Shown: positions 8,333 through 18,332, counted from the stretch's first letter. The stretch is 64,000 bases of DNA from Prevotella lacticifex (GCF_019973375.1 NZ_BPTV01000001.1:496001-560000); one strand, 5' to 3'. The notes: generated from the sequence alone by a model not told the origin. A program made the numbers and translations.

Positions 8333-9502
8333 ATGAAAAAAATTAGCAAACTGCTTTTCTGCGGTATTTTCGCAGTCGCTGCTCTTGCCCTTGCCTCCTG
8401 CGGTAAGGACTCCTTCCACGTCGAGGGAACGGTCACGGGCGCTAAGGACAGCATTCTCTACTTTGAGCACAACGGTCTCGATGGATTCGCCGTTCTCGAC
8501 TCAACGAAACTCGATGAAAACGGCAATTTTAGCTTTAGTGGCGACAAAGCCGACGCACCGGAGTTCTACCGTCTGCGCATCGACGGTCAGATTATCAACA
8601 TTGCCATTGACTCTACCGAGACTGTAAACGTCAAGGCTAAATATCCCGGCATGGCTACCGACTATGATGTCAAGGGGTCTTACGAGAATGAGAAGATTCG
8701 TGAGCTCGCTCTTATGCAGATAAATCTTCAGGCACAGTGCCAGGCTGCTTATGCCAATGGTGCTTCCGACTCTACCGTCAATGCCATGATAAGCCGTTAT
8801 AAGGAGAATGTTGAGCGCAACTACATCTTCAGAGAACCGATGAAAGCGTATGCTTATTTCGCCCTGTTCCAGTATATCGTCATCAATAATCAGCCGGTAA
8901 TGATATTTGATCCTGCCGGTAACGCGCAGGACAACAAGGTGTTCGGTGCCGTGGCAACGAGCTGGGATACTTTCTATCCCAACTCTGAGCGGGGCAAGAA
9001 TCTGCACAATATCACTATCCGCGGAATGAGAAACGCCCGCATCATTGAGAATAACGAACGCGAACAACAGCAGACAGCCGCTGAGGCTAAGAACATGAAG
9101 GTCAGCGAGACGGGCATCATCGACATGTCGCTCTATGACCGTAATGATGTGCTCCACAGACTCTCCGACCTCAAGGGACAGGTGGTGCTGCTCTACTTCA
9201 ATATGTTCTCGGCCGACGGCTCGCAGCAGGCTGTCATGCAACTCCGCGACTTGTACAATAAATATCATGCCCGTGGGTTTGAGATTTATATGGTTGGACT
9301 CGACGACAACAAGTCGTTCTGGATATCGCAGGTGAGCGCTCTGCCGTGGATTAACGTCTTCGACGACCACGGGGCCAGTCAGGCTTATCTCGCCGCCACA
9401 CCTGGTCTGCCCTATTATTTCATCATTGACCGTGGCAACAACATTGTAAAGAAGGCTGCCGACGTGAAGGACCTCGACAAGGAAATCCAGTCGCTGCTGT
9501 AA
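8333..9502 (+). CDS. DUF4369/TlpA-like lipoprotein lacking the CXXC active site
   Basis: A 389-residue predicted lipoprotein: the signal peptide ends in L-A-S-C with lipid-bearing Cys23. Residues about 25-130 look like the DUF4369 domain that precedes TlpA-type thioredoxins in Bacteroidota. A helical linker follows, then a thioredoxin-like domain from about residue 265. Where TlpA has W-x-x-x-C-x-x-C, this protein reads Y-F-N-M-F-S-A-D-G-S near residue 288, with no cysteine. The cis-Pro region (T-P-G-L-P-Y-Y-F-I-I-D) is intact. It can therefore not do thiol-disulfide exchange in the usual way and may be a binding or scaffold protein. It is divergent from dsbD and 14 bp from the glycosyltransferase gene that follows. 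Confidence 0.8.
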   Translation: MKKISKLLFCGIFAVAALALASCGKDSFHVEGTVTGAKDSILYFEHNGLDGFAVLDSTKLDENGNFSFSGDKADAPEFYRLRIDGQIINIAIDSTETVNVKAKYPGMATDYDVKGSYENEKIRELALMQINLQAQCQAAYANGASDSTVNAMISRYKENVERNYIFREPMKAYAYFALFQYIVINNQPVMIFDPAGNAQDNKVFGAVATSWDTFYPNSERGKNLHNITIRGMRNARIIENNEREQQQTAAEAKNMKVSETGIIDMSLYDRNDVLHRLSDLKGQVVLLYFNMFSADGSQQAVMQLRDLYNKYHARGFEIYMVGLDDNKSFWISQVSALPWINVFDDHGASQAYLAATPGLPYYFIIDRGNNIVKKAADVKDLDKEIQSLL

Positions 9503-9516
9503 AAGAAAAATCGTTT

Positions 9517-11085
9517 ATGAGAGAAAGTAGAGAACGTCATATACTTTACATCTGCCTGATTTTGGCACTCGTGCCGGTGCTCTTGTTCCGCGATTTCACG
9601 TCGTCGAACGAGTTGCGCTATCTGAGCATCGCCGATGAGGCACTGCGCAACCATGTGTTTTTTGCCTTTACGAACCATGGTGAGCCCTTCGTCGACAAAC
9701 CGCCACTTTACTTGTGGATCGTGATGCTCTGCCGATGGCTCACCGGCGGACACTATATGACGCTCTTGGGACTGTTCTCTCTCGTTCCGGCAATAATCAT
9801 CGCGAGGGTCATCGACCGCTGGACGGTCCACGATATGGACGGGGTCGGACGGTCGATGGCACGGCTGATGCTCATCACCAGCGGCATATTCTTCGTCTCG
9901 GCGGTAACGATACGGATGGATATGCTTATGAGTCTGTTCATCGTCCTGGCCCTCTACGAGTTCTGGATGATGCAGAGCGGAGAGCCGGGCACTGCCCGCT
10001 GCCGCTGGCGATTCCCAATCTACATCTTTTTGGCGATGTTCACGAAGGGTCCTCTCGGCCTTATCATCCCGTTGGCAGTAACTGCCGCATACCTCGCAGT
10101 GTCGGGACGCCTGAACCGGTTCTTCCGTTATTGGAGCTGGCGCACGTGGTCTGTGCTTATCGTCCTCGTGGCTGCATGGCTCACGGCTGTCTATGCCGAG
10201 GGTGGAGCAGGATTCCTGCGCGAGTTCGTTGAGAATCAGTTGGTTGACCGCACCTTCGATGCCACACGCCATGTGCAGCCGTTCTACTACTATCTGCTGA
10301 CCATCTGGTACATCCTTGCGCCGTGGTCGCTGCTTATCATCGGCATCAATCTCGCGTCGCTGAGGCACTCGGTGGTAAAGAGCGGCATCCAGACCTTCTT
10401 TCTGACAGCATCGTTTGCTATCTTCGTCGTGCTGTCGTGTGTAGGTTCAAAGATGCAGATCTACATGCTTCCGGCCGTTCCCTTCATGGTTTATTCGGCC
10501 GCAATGTTCACCCCTCGCTACCACGGCAGCAAGTGGATAAGGACATCCATCGCCATCCCCGCGCTGATGATTCTCCTCGCTTTGCCCGTGCTTATATGGG
10601 CGGCATCGCGGTTCCCGAGTATCGACTACCTCAACAACGGCCTCTTCTATGCCGCTGCCACGGTGCTGTCGCTGTCGGGAGGCAACGTCCTTTACCACCT
10701 TTATAATAAGGCTCAGCCCGAGAATCTCGCGCAGATTATACGTCGGATGGCCGGTGGAATAGGCCTTGCGGTGTTCGTGGCCGCCTGGGCTCTGCCGGCA
10801 GCAAGTTCCGACCTCGGTTATGGCAAGCTCTGCGAGGAAGCCATGAAGGTTTCCGATACCACACATATCGGGTCGGTACACGCGTGGCGCCTCGACCATG
10901 CCGCCAACATGGACGCATACCTCGGCAAGCAGATTACTGCCGAGGACGACCGTAGTGTGCCTCAATTGGCTGGCAAAGGGGCTCCCTTCATCCTCCTCAC
11001 GAGGAAGGAAGACGCTAAGAGTCTGAACGCTAAGGATGTGCATGTCGTAGGTGCTTTCGCTGTCGTCGTGTGCAATCAGAAGTAA
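9517..11085 (+). CDS. GT39-type (ArnT/PMT-like) membrane glycosyltransferase
   Basis: A 522-residue integral membrane glycosyltransferase of the GT-C fold. An acidic pair near the N-terminus (S-S-N-E-L-R-Y, in the first periplasmic loop where ArnT has its catalytic acid) is followed by K-P-P-L-Y-L-W and about ten further hydrophobic helices, then a short soluble end. Such enzymes move a sugar from a polyprenyl-phosphate donor to lipid A, protein or glycan on the outer face of the inner membrane; the acceptor is unknown here. It starts 14 bp after the lipoprotein gene and is probably co-transcribed with it. The 3' end is followed by a degenerate in-frame copy of its last codons (11086-11151). 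Confidence 0.82.
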   Translation: MRESRERHILYICLILALVPVLLFRDFTSSNELRYLSIADEALRNHVFFAFTNHGEPFVDKPPLYLWIVMLCRWLTGGHYMTLLGLFSLVPAIIIARVIDRWTVHDMDGVGRSMARLMLITSGIFFVSAVTIRMDMLMSLFIVLALYEFWMMQSGEPGTARCRWRFPIYIFLAMFTKGPLGLIIPLAVTAAYLAVSGRLNRFFRYWSWRTWSVLIVLVAAWLTAVYAEGGAGFLREFVENQLVDRTFDATRHVQPFYYYLLTIWYILAPWSLLIIGINLASLRHSVVKSGIQTFFLTASFAIFVVLSCVGSKMQIYMLPAVPFMVYSAAMFTPRYHGSKWIRTSIAIPALMILLALPVLIWAASRFPSIDYLNNGLFYAAATVLSLSGGNVLYHLYNKAQPENLAQIIRRMAGGIGLAVFVAAWALPAASSDLGYGKLCEEAMKVSDTTHIGSVHAWRLDHAANMDAYLGKQITAEDDRSVPQLAGKGAPFILLTRKEDAKSLNAKDVHVVGAFAVVVCNQK

Positions 11086-11151
11086 GCTTTGGAGGCTATC
11101 GTGGCGCATATTGCGTGCGCCTCCATTGTCGTAGAGTGCAATCAGAAGTGA
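11086..11151 (+). pseudogene. in-frame remnant of a second copy of the glycosyltransferase 3' end
   Basis: The gene ends A-V-V-V-C-N-Q-K-stop. The next 66 bases stay in frame and end S-I-V-V-E-C-N-Q-K-stop at TGA 11149-11151. The last 15 coding bases (TGCAATCAGAAG and neighbours) are almost identical, and the bases before them have diverged. It reads as the leftover end of a tandem paralogue. Confidence 0.55.
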
Positions 11152-11236
11152 CTTCGTGGCGACTCACCCGACGAAAAAAATCGCAGCGGAAACGAAAATA
11201 AATAGCAAAACATTCGTTTATCTCGCTGAAACTCAT

Positions 11237-11244
11237 TAAATTTG
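11237..11244 (+). promoter_or_regulatory. pnp: -7 box of the pnp promoter
   Basis: TAAATTTG fits TAnnTTTG and lies 97 bp before the pnp ATG. No TTTG stands at the proper distance upstream (the nearest is TTTA with a 16-bp spacer), so the promoter is only half supported. The leader of about 90 nt would leave room for the autoregulation known for pnp in other bacteria. Confidence 0.45.
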
Positions 11245-11341
11245 CACGATTTTAATTATGCGGAAGGGGAAAAACGCCATTGGCACATGTCTCTTCCAAA
11301 GATGATTTTGGTCAAAACAATAAGTATTTTTTATTTTTTCG

Positions 11342-13594
11342 ATGAACGTAATTACGAAAACAGTTCAATTGCCAGATGGCAGGACCATCTCAATTGAGAC
11401 CGGAAAGGTTGCGAAACAAGCCGACGGAGCCGCTGTCTTGCGGATGAACAACACCGTCCTTCTTGCTACCGTTTGCGCAGCCAAAGAGGCAGTTCCGGGC
11501 ACAGACTTCATGCCTTTGCAAGTTGATTATCGCGAGCAGTACTCTGCCGCAGGCCGTTTCCCAGGTGGATTCACCAAGCGCGAAGGCAAAGCCAACGACG
11601 ATGAGATTCTTACATCACGCCTTGTTGACCGCGTACTGCGGCCTTTATTCCCCTCCGACTACCACTGCGAGGTTTACGTGCAGGTGATGCTCCTGTCAGC
11701 TGACGGAGTAGACCAGCCCGACGCTCTCGCCGGATTTGCAGCTTCGGCAGCAATGGCTTGCTCCGACATTCCAATCGAGTGCCCCATCAGTGAGGTGCGT
11801 GTAGCACGCATCAACGGTGAGTATGTCGTTGACCCGACATTCGAGCAGATGAAGAATGCCGACATGGACATCATGGTTGGAGCCACAAAGGACAACATCA
11901 TGATGGTCGAGGGCGAGATGGATGAGGTCTCAGAGCAGGACCTTATCGGTGCTCTGAAGGCAGCACACGAGGCCATTAAGCCAATGTGCGTGCTCCAGGA
12001 GGAGCTCTCTAAGGAGCTCGGCACCGATGTTAAACGCGAGTACGACGACGAGACTAACGACGAGGAGCTGCGCCAGCAGGTCCGCGAACAGACATACGAC
12101 AAGTGCTATGCAGAGGCTCAGTCGGGTGATGCCGATAAGAAGCACCGCGAGGAAACCTACGACAACATTAAGCAGGAGTTCGTCGATGCCTACGATGCTC
12201 AGCACACAGACCTCAGCGAGGAGGACCTCGAGGAGAAGCATGCTGAAATCGACCGCTACTTCGCTGACGTTCAGCGCGATTCGATGCGCCGCAGCGTCCT
12301 CGATACAGGAAAGCGTATGGACGGCCGTGCTTGCAACGAGATTCGTCCTATCTGGTGCGAGGTGAGCCCACTGCCAATGCCTCACGGAAGCGCTATCTTC
12401 CAGCGCGGTGAGACAATGTCGCTCTCGACCTGTACCCTCGGCACCAAGCTCGACGAGAAGATGGTCGACGATGTGCTCAACAAGAGCTATCAGCGCTTCC
12501 TCCTCCACTATAACTTCCCACCGTTCTGCACCGGCGAGGCAAAGGCTCAGCGCGGCGTAGGCCGTCGTGAGATTGGTCACGGCCATCTGGCTTGGAGAGC
12601 CCTGAAGGGTCAGATTCCTGAGGACTTCCCTTATACCGTCCGTCTGGTGTCGCAGATTCTCGAGTCGAACGGCTCGTCGTCGATGGCTACAGTGTGCGCA
12701 GGTACACTCGCACTCATGGACGCCGGCGTTCCAATGAAGAAGCCTGTCAGTGGTATCGCTATGGGTCTTATCAAGAACCCGGGTGAGGACAAGTATGCTA
12801 TCCTCTCCGATATCCTTGGCGACGAGGACCATCTCGGCGACATGGACTTCAAGACCACCGGTACAAAGGATGGTCTGACAGCTACTCAGATGGATATCAA
12901 GTGCGACGGACTGTCGTTCGAGATCCTCGAGAAAGCCCTCATGCAGGCTAAGGAAGGCCGCGAGTATATCCTCGGCAAGCTCACCGACACCATCGCTGAG
13001 CCACGCAAGGAACTCAAGCCTCAGGTTCCCCGTATCGAGGCCTTCGACATTCCTAAGGAGTTCATCGGTGCCGTCATCGGCCCGGGTGGAAAGATTATCC
13101 AGCAGATGCAGGAGGATACCGGTGCTACAATCACCATCGACGAGACCGACGGTGTGGGCAAGGTGCAGGTCAGCGCTCCTAACAAGGAGAGCATCGACGC
13201 AGCCATGGCCAAGATTCGCGCTATCGTCGCTGTCCCTGAGGTTGGTGAGACCTACGATGGTATCGTGAAGAGCATCATGCCTTACGGATGCTTCGTTGAG
13301 ATTCTTCCGGGTAAGGAAGGACTCCTCCACATCTCCGAGATCGCATGGAAGCGCCTTGAGACCGTCGAGGAGGCTGGCATCAAGGAGGGTGACCACATTC
13401 AGGTTAAGCTCCTCGAGATTGATCCTAAGACAGGAAAGTACAAGCTCTCTCACCGTGTGCTTGAGGACAAGCCGGAAGGTTATGTAGAGCGTCCGCGCCG
13501 TCCTCGTGGCGAGCGTGGTGAGCGTGGTGACCGCCGTCCACGTGGCGACCGCCGTCCGCGCCGTGAGAACAACGAGCATAACGACAACGATTAA
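11342..13594 (+). CDS. pnp: polyribonucleotide nucleotidyltransferase (PNPase)
   Basis: A 750-residue 3'-5' exoribonuclease that degrades RNA with phosphate and can add tails; it acts in the cytoplasm as a trimer. Order: first RNase PH domain (about 10-140), helical linker with an unusually acidic insertion (about 225-310), second RNase PH domain (about 315-545), KH domain with I-G-P-G-G-K (about 560-625) and S1 domain (about 635-705). The C-terminus is a basic Arg/Gly repeat tail (R-G-E-R-G and R-P-R-G-D-R repeats) ending in N-E-H-N-D-N-D, probably an extra RNA-binding arm. It stands alone, with its own terminator. Confidence 0.97.
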   Translation: MNVITKTVQLPDGRTISIETGKVAKQADGAAVLRMNNTVLLATVCAAKEAVPGTDFMPLQVDYREQYSAAGRFPGGFTKREGKANDDEILTSRLVDRVLRPLFPSDYHCEVYVQVMLLSADGVDQPDALAGFAASAAMACSDIPIECPISEVRVARINGEYVVDPTFEQMKNADMDIMVGATKDNIMMVEGEMDEVSEQDLIGALKAAHEAIKPMCVLQEELSKELGTDVKREYDDETNDEELRQQVREQTYDKCYAEAQSGDADKKHREETYDNIKQEFVDAYDAQHTDLSEEDLEEKHAEIDRYFADVQRDSMRRSVLDTGKRMDGRACNEIRPIWCEVSPLPMPHGSAIFQRGETMSLSTCTLGTKLDEKMVDDVLNKSYQRFLLHYNFPPFCTGEAKAQRGVGRREIGHGHLAWRALKGQIPEDFPYTVRLVSQILESNGSSSMATVCAGTLALMDAGVPMKKPVSGIAMGLIKNPGEDKYAILSDILGDEDHLGDMDFKTTGTKDGLTATQMDIKCDGLSFEILEKALMQAKEGREYILGKLTDTIAEPRKELKPQVPRIEAFDIPKEFIGAVIGPGGKIIQQMQEDTGATITIDETDGVGKVQVSAPNKESIDAAMAKIRAIVAVPEVGETYDGIVKSIMPYGCFVEILPGKEGLLHISEIAWKRLETVEEAGIKEGDHIQVKLLEIDPKTGKYKLSHRVLEDKPEGYVERPRRPRGERGERGDRRPRGDRRPRRENNEHNDND

Positions 13595-13622
13595 AATTCC
13601 TCGAACCCGGAATTTATCACAG

Positions 13623-13660
13623 AGTCCCGCAGACCACACGTTGGTTTGTGGGACTTTTCT
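13623..13660 (+). terminator. Rho-independent terminator of pnp
   Basis: AGTCCCGCAGACC pairs with GGTTTGTGGGACT across a 7-base loop (13623-13655), followed by TTTTCTTTTCC. It starts 28 bp after the pnp stop. Confidence 0.85.
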
Positions 13661-14186
13661 TTTCCTATCGGGTATCTTCTGCGGATTGGTGTTAATTGCG
13701 CTCCGGGCTTATCGGATGTTATTCGGTATCCTTGTTTGCCGATAAAGATGCACAGGCCTCCGCATTCAAGCCCTACAATGGATGTTGTTTGACATCCTTT
13801 TCTACCGAAATGGAATATGTATGTTGACGACCGGAATGACTGAAAAGAACGATTATTAGGGTTCAGTAATAATCATGTCGGGTTAGGTTGATTGTCATTT
13901 CGCTGCAAGGTTATAAAACTTTTTTCTCGATTCCAAATTTTCGGGGTATAGAAAGGAGGGTAGTTCGTAGGGTAGGAGTTGTGTCGGACCCAGCTCCTAT
14001 ATAATAATGTGTGTTCAAAATGCGGACCGTGATGCCACATTTTCATTGTCCTTGGGGAATGAAATTTGATCAACTGAAAATATCCGGTGCGCTCTTCTTT
14101 CAATCATTATTTTCTGCGGCCGTACTACGACCAAATTATCGCCCCCACACAACAAAAGCCGATGTTAAGCGTTTTCTTTTTAGGAA
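13661..14186. other. intergenic region without recognisable gene
   Basis: About 525 bp lie between the pnp terminator and the DUF5686 gene. Short open frames on both strands have no domain, no consistent start signal and no resemblance to known families. I see no repeat, RNA gene or clear TTTG/TAnnTTTG pair here. Confidence 0.5.
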
Positions 14187-16232
14187 ATGATAAAACGTGG
14201 AATCATATTATTGGCTGCTGCGTTCATGCTCGCCGGTATCCAGTGCAGTGCCCAGAGCCACGCCGAAGTGCTGAAGCGCATGCTCCACTACGGCGAAACC
14301 CACGTTGTGCCTGCCGGCGACACCCTCACGACGAATGTCTACAGCAAATACACGATAAATATCGGGCGCCGCAACGTCCTTCTCAGTGTCGTTCCGACGA
14401 TGTTCTACCTCCTCCGCGACGGCCAGCGCAACCATCTCTCGGAGAGCTACAGCCGCGTTGTCACTAACGGTAAGGATATTGACACTCACCGCTATCTGCA
14501 TCTAAGCACCATCTATCACCGCCACAACACCCTGCCGCCGATGGAGAAATACGTCACTCCGCGCCTCTATGAGGAGAAACTCTTTGCCGATGCCATACTC
14601 TCGCCAGCCAACTACCACAACCGGAAGTACTACCGCTACCGTATGCGCGACAACGGCGACGGCACGTCATACGTCAGCATAAGTTCCCGCCACCGCAACA
14701 CCCAGCTCATCCGCCGTGGTTATGCCATCGTCGACAATGCCACAGGCCGCATCTCGGAGTTTTCTTTCGAAGGCGAATACGACATGATACGGTCGGTGCT
14801 CCATTGCACGATGCGCGACGACAGTATCTCCGTGATGCCACTGAACTGCGACGTTCAGGCAAAGTTCTCGTTCATGGGCAACAAAATTAAGGTCCATCTC
14901 ATCACGATGTACGGCCAAAAGGTCGAAATGCCCGATTCCATCGAGGATAGCGACGACAGCACTCTCATGAGCCGGGTGCGCCCCATACCGCTTACCGATG
15001 AGGAGGAACGGATAAAGGAGGACTACTACAAGCGGCACGCGAAGGCCCGCTCCGACACTGCGACTACATCCGACGGACACAAGAAACGCAACTGGGCCAA
15101 GCACATAATGTGGGACATCGTCGGCGACAATATCCTGAACAAGATTAAGACCAATATCGGTGGCGAGGAGAAAGGACAGATACGCATTGGCCCTATCTTC
15201 AATCCGCTCTACTTCGGCTATACCGCCCACAAGGGAGTCATATACCGTTTCGACATCAAATCGTTCTATAATTTCACACCGAACAGCGACATTACGGCAC
15301 GGCTGAAACTCGGCTATTCCTTCAAGCAGAAGCAGCTGTTCTACAAAATCCCCGTTCAATGGAACTTCGACAAGTGCCATAACGGATACATTCTTGTCGA
15401 ATTCGGTAACGGAAACAGAATTTCCAATTCCCGCGTCCTCGACAATATCAAGACAATCCATCATGCCGATTCCATCGACTGGAACGCCATGCACCTCGAT
15501 TACTTCCGCGACACCCGGTTCCATTTGGGATTCAATATCGACGTAATCAAGAATACGTTGGGCATCGAGACCGGTTTCACCAAGCACCGCCGTTCGGCAG
15601 TCGACCGTAAAGGCTTCGAGGCTGCCGGTCGCCCCGCCGTCTACAAGACTTTTGCCCCGTTCCTTCAGCTCCAGTACCGGCCGCTGACCGACCGTGTGCC
15701 GTTGGTGATTACGACGCAGTGGGAACACGGAATCAAGCACTTCGGCGGACAGATAGCCTACGACCGCTTCGAGTTCGACGGACAGTACGTCCTCGACATG
15801 CCGCGGATGCGCAGCTGGCAGCTGCGGTCGGGATTCGGGTTCTACACTCATAAAGGCCACGATGACTACTTCCTCGACTACCACAACTTCCACGAGGACT
15901 ATATTTCTTTAGGGTGGGAAGACCGCTGGTCGGGCGAGTTCGAGATGCTCAACGCCAACTGGTACAACGCCTCCGACTACTACTTCCGTGCCAACGCCAC
16001 CTACGAGTCGCCGTTGCTTTTCCTGTCGTTCTGTCCCATCGTAGGCCAAATCGTCGAAAAAGAGCGCATCTACCTCAGTGCCCTCGCCGTCCGCGGCCTC
16101 CTGCCCTACGTTGAGGCCGGCTACGGATTCACCAACAGGGCGTTCTCCATGGGCATCTTCACCGGCTGGAGCAAATATGGATTTGAGGGTGTCGGCATGA
16201 AATTCGGCTTCGAACTGTTCAACAACTATTAG
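14187..16232 (+). CDS. DUF5686-like outer-membrane beta-barrel protein
   Basis: A 681-residue exported protein. The signal peptide (1-22, ending C-S-A-Q) is followed by a domain of about 270 residues, a Lys-rich segment (about 285-310) and a C-terminal half with amphipathic beta strands ending in N-N-Y. The strand pattern and motifs such as I-G-P-I-F-N-P-L-Y-F-G and L-R-S-G-F-G-F fit DUF5686, a family of outer-membrane barrels related to surface-antigen proteins. Most family members begin with a carboxypeptidase-regulatory-like domain, which I do not see here, so the N-terminus may be a shortened variant. The function is unknown. It stands alone between long intergenic regions. Confidence 0.65.
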   Translation: MIKRGIILLAAAFMLAGIQCSAQSHAEVLKRMLHYGETHVVPAGDTLTTNVYSKYTINIGRRNVLLSVVPTMFYLLRDGQRNHLSESYSRVVTNGKDIDTHRYLHLSTIYHRHNTLPPMEKYVTPRLYEEKLFADAILSPANYHNRKYYRYRMRDNGDGTSYVSISSRHRNTQLIRRGYAIVDNATGRISEFSFEGEYDMIRSVLHCTMRDDSISVMPLNCDVQAKFSFMGNKIKVHLITMYGQKVEMPDSIEDSDDSTLMSRVRPIPLTDEEERIKEDYYKRHAKARSDTATTSDGHKKRNWAKHIMWDIVGDNILNKIKTNIGGEEKGQIRIGPIFNPLYFGYTAHKGVIYRFDIKSFYNFTPNSDITARLKLGYSFKQKQLFYKIPVQWNFDKCHNGYILVEFGNGNRISNSRVLDNIKTIHHADSIDWNAMHLDYFRDTRFHLGFNIDVIKNTLGIETGFTKHRRSAVDRKGFEAAGRPAVYKTFAPFLQLQYRPLTDRVPLVITTQWEHGIKHFGGQIAYDRFEFDGQYVLDMPRMRSWQLRSGFGFYTHKGHDDYFLDYHNFHEDYISLGWEDRWSGEFEMLNANWYNASDYYFRANATYESPLLFLSFCPIVGQIVEKERIYLSALAVRGLLPYVEAGYGFTNRAFSMGIFTGWSKYGFEGVGMKFGFELFNNY

Positions 16233-16395
16233 GTCTGCAGCCACGCCCGATTACTTTTGCCGCAGCGCCCGAAAGTTATGAACTCGACGACTGACGCACT
16301 GAAAGCCCGGCGGAAAGTCCCGGCTGCCGTCCCTCGGCCTCCCCTCGCCACAGTCACTGCCGCCTCGGCACCCTTCCAGCCGGCATCAGCTATGG

Positions 16396-16746
16396 CTACG
16401 GCCGCACCACATCGTCGAAGTGCTTCTTAGCCCATCCAATGAGTTGTTCGATGACCGGAATGAGCGATTTGCCGACATCGGTGAGGCGATACTCCACACG
16501 TGGCGGTACCTCGGGGTAGACCGTACGGTCGACGAGGTGGCTCTCCCTCAGCTCCTTGAGCGTCTTCGACAGCATCTTCTGCGAGCAGTCGACCATGTGG
16601 GCGTGCAGTTCGTTGAAGCGCATCACCCCCGTTGCGCTCGCGTCCAACGAGTATATCACGAGCATTGACCACTTGTCGCCAAACCGACTTATCACCTGGC
16701 GGATGGGGCAGGTGAGATATTCCGGGTTGATTTCTTTCTTCGTCAT
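16396..16746 (-). CDS. HxlR-family winged-helix transcriptional regulator
   Basis: A 116-residue DNA-binding protein of the HxlR (MarR-like) family. C-P-I-R-Q-V-I near the N-terminus supplies the conserved cysteine region. Then come G-D-K-W-S-M-L-V-I, R-F-N-E-L and the Q-K-M-L-S-K-T-L-K-E-L recognition helix, and the wing with P-R-V-E-Y-R-L-T-D-V-G-K-S-L. I chose ATG 16746 over an upstream start at 16785, because the -7 box at 16773-16780 would place the transcript start after 16785. It may respond to redox or electrophile stress, as several relatives do. The EamA exporter gene at 17197 (same strand, upstream) is a possible target. Confidence 0.88.
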   Translation of the reverse strand: MTKKEINPEYLTCPIRQVISRFGDKWSMLVIYSLDASATGVMRFNELHAHMVDCSQKMLSKTLKELRESHLVDRTVYPEVPPRVEYRLTDVGKSLIPVIEQLIGWAKKHFDDVVRP

Positions 16747-16772
16747 AATCGCTTGTATCTTCCTATTTGACG

Positions 16773-16803
16773 CAAAAGTAACCAAAAGTTACCAAACGGC
16801 AAA
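16773..16803 (-). promoter_or_regulatory. Promoter of the HxlR regulator gene
   Basis: On the minus strand TTTG (16803-16800), a 19-bp spacer and TACTTTTG (16780-16773) fit the consensus exactly. The predicted transcript starts about 20 bp before ATG 16746, which decides the start codon. Confidence 0.8.
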
Positions 16804-16887
16804 AGACTGAAGGGTTAAAGCAAGTTAACTGTAGCCCCGTTTCCTCCCCTTTGCATCCGTTTCCTACTAAAAAAAGTGAGTAAGCCA
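16796..16887. repeat. upstream region of HxlR gene, repeated at 31202-31291
   Basis: These 92 bp are about 80% identical to 31202-31291; shared stretches include TTAAAGCAAGTTAAC and TTTCCTCCCCTTT. The copy contains the -33 part of the HxlR promoter but not the gene. The rest of the gap up to 17196 shows a GC-rich imperfect hairpin near 17005-17050 and no gene I can support. Confidence 0.75.
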
Positions 16888-17196
16888 CATCGGGTTCTCA
16901 TTTTTAGGACACCCAAATTCGTTTAATTTCTGTGTCTATGGATGCTCACTCAATATTAAAACAAACGATATATTCAGACCAGAAACCAATAACGCACTTC
17001 CTGTCAGCGCCGAGGACTCGGGCCTTTGCCGCCTTCGTCGGCTCTTGGCGCTCTCGTGTGTCATGAAGGACAACAGCCCTACAGTATCAAACAGGGCGAT
17101 GAACGTCATCGCCGCGATATTCTTTGTTTTGTCGCATGGTTCTTTACTGCTGACCGATTACCGGCTCGCGATTATTAATTGTCAACTTCCCGACCC

Positions 17197-18120
17197 TTAT
17201 CTCTTGGCCCTTAACTCCTCGTCTCTTTTCGACTTCGACTTAATGACGAGCCACACACCGGTAAAGACCAGTACAACGGCCACGCCCTGAGGCAGGGTGA
17301 ATACGCTCATGCCCACGGCCACACTGACAACAACAGAAACAATGGGCTGTACATAATTGTAGACGCTCACCACCGTAGGCCGGAGTACGCTCTGGGCCAC
17401 CACACTAAGCAGATAGCTCACAAAGGTGCCCAAAACAACCATATAGACGACTTCCAGCCATGTGGCGGCGGTAAACGAGGCCCAGGACAACTGGCTGACA
17501 TGCACCGTGGTGAACGGCAATACGAACAACGAGGCCCACGTGAACATCCACTTGTTGACCGTAAAAACATTGTATTTGCGGATGAGTGGATTGAAGAGTG
17601 CCAGGTAGAGTGCAAAGGAAAACTGCGCACCAAGGCACATCAGGTCACCACGTATGTCGCCTACCTTGGCATTGCCCGCACTGGCACTGCTGAAAATGAG
17701 GATGAGCGCGCCGCAACAACCAATGGCCACACCCAACGCCTTCTTCCACGTTATGGGTTCCTTCAGGATGAAAAAGGAGAGCACCATGGCAAAAATGGGC
17801 ATCGAAGTAGTTACGATGCTGGCATTGACAGGCGAGGTGATGCTCAGTCCGATGTTGAACAAGCACTGGTTGAACACTATACCAAGCACGGCAGCCCCTG
17901 CTAACTTCACAATATCGCGCCCGGGAATATGCTCACGCGGACCGATGAACGAGGCCAGCCAAAAGAGCAGAGCTGCACCAGCCACACGAAACGACACCAC
18001 TGAAATACCGTCAAAGCCACTGTTCATCGCTGCCTTGCCGATAGGGGCCATAAAACCCCAGATGGCTTCGGCGATGAACATGCTAAGATGCGCCCGCAAG
18101 GGGGCATTGCTATCCTTCAT
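17197..18120 (-). CDS. EamA/DMT-family transporter
   Basis: A 307-residue inner-membrane protein with ten predicted helices made of two EamA repeats (about 12-145 and 160-298). The first repeat has A-E-A-I-W-G-F-M-A-P-I-G-K and L-K-E-P-I-T-W-K-K, typical for the family. Members export amino acids, nucleosides or other metabolites; the substrate cannot be told. The C-terminus is Lys/Arg-rich. A -7 box (TAACTTTG on the minus strand, 18155-18148) lies upstream, inside a 207-bp segment duplicated at 30993-31199. The HxlR gene lies downstream on the same strand. Confidence 0.88.
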   Translation of the reverse strand: MKDSNAPLRAHLSMFIAEAIWGFMAPIGKAAMNSGFDGISVVSFRVAGAALLFWLASFIGPREHIPGRDIVKLAGAAVLGIVFNQCLFNIGLSITSPVNASIVTTSMPIFAMVLSFFILKEPITWKKALGVAIGCCGALILIFSSASAGNAKVGDIRGDLMCLGAQFSFALYLALFNPLIRKYNVFTVNKWMFTWASLFVLPFTTVHVSQLSWASFTAATWLEVVYMVVLGTFVSYLLSVVAQSVLRPTVVSVYNYVQPIVSVVVSVAVGMSVFTLPQGVAVVLVFTGVWLVIKSKSKRDEELRAKR

Positions 18121-18125
18121 ACTTT

Positions 18126-18332
18126 ATTACTGTTATAAAATCATGCGCAAAGTTACGAATAAATACCATCGGATGATACGAATTGCCGGTTTTTTCCTTA
18201 TATTTGCCATAAGAAAATGTGTTTGATTCGCTTGAAACACCCAATTTCGCGTATTTTCAAAGGTCCAAAGGCTGATTTCCAGGCAATTAGCTTTGTCACT
18301 TCAAAAAGGCGACGAAAGCGGGAAAAGTTGTC
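18126..18332. repeat. 207-bp direct repeat, copy 1 (EamA upstream region)
   Basis: This segment matches 30993-31199 in the same orientation with about three differences in 207 bp. It begins 5 bp upstream of the EamA start codon and ends just before the small ORF at 18333. It carries the EamA -7 box on the minus strand and a TAGCTTTG box on the plus strand (18288-18295). The recent age implied by the high identity suggests duplication or IS-mediated exchange. Confidence 0.93.

Noticed and set aside
11930-13639. 569-residue open frame antisense to pnp
   Set aside because: Shadow frame caused by the codon usage of pnp; no domain, no start signal, and it covers a conserved housekeeping gene.
13873-14103. 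76-residue minus-strand open frame
   Set aside because: No recognisable start context or family; compositionally random.
17005-17050. GC-rich imperfect hairpin as a possible small RNA or terminator
   Set aside because: The arms pair poorly, no T-run follows, and no promoter is in place.
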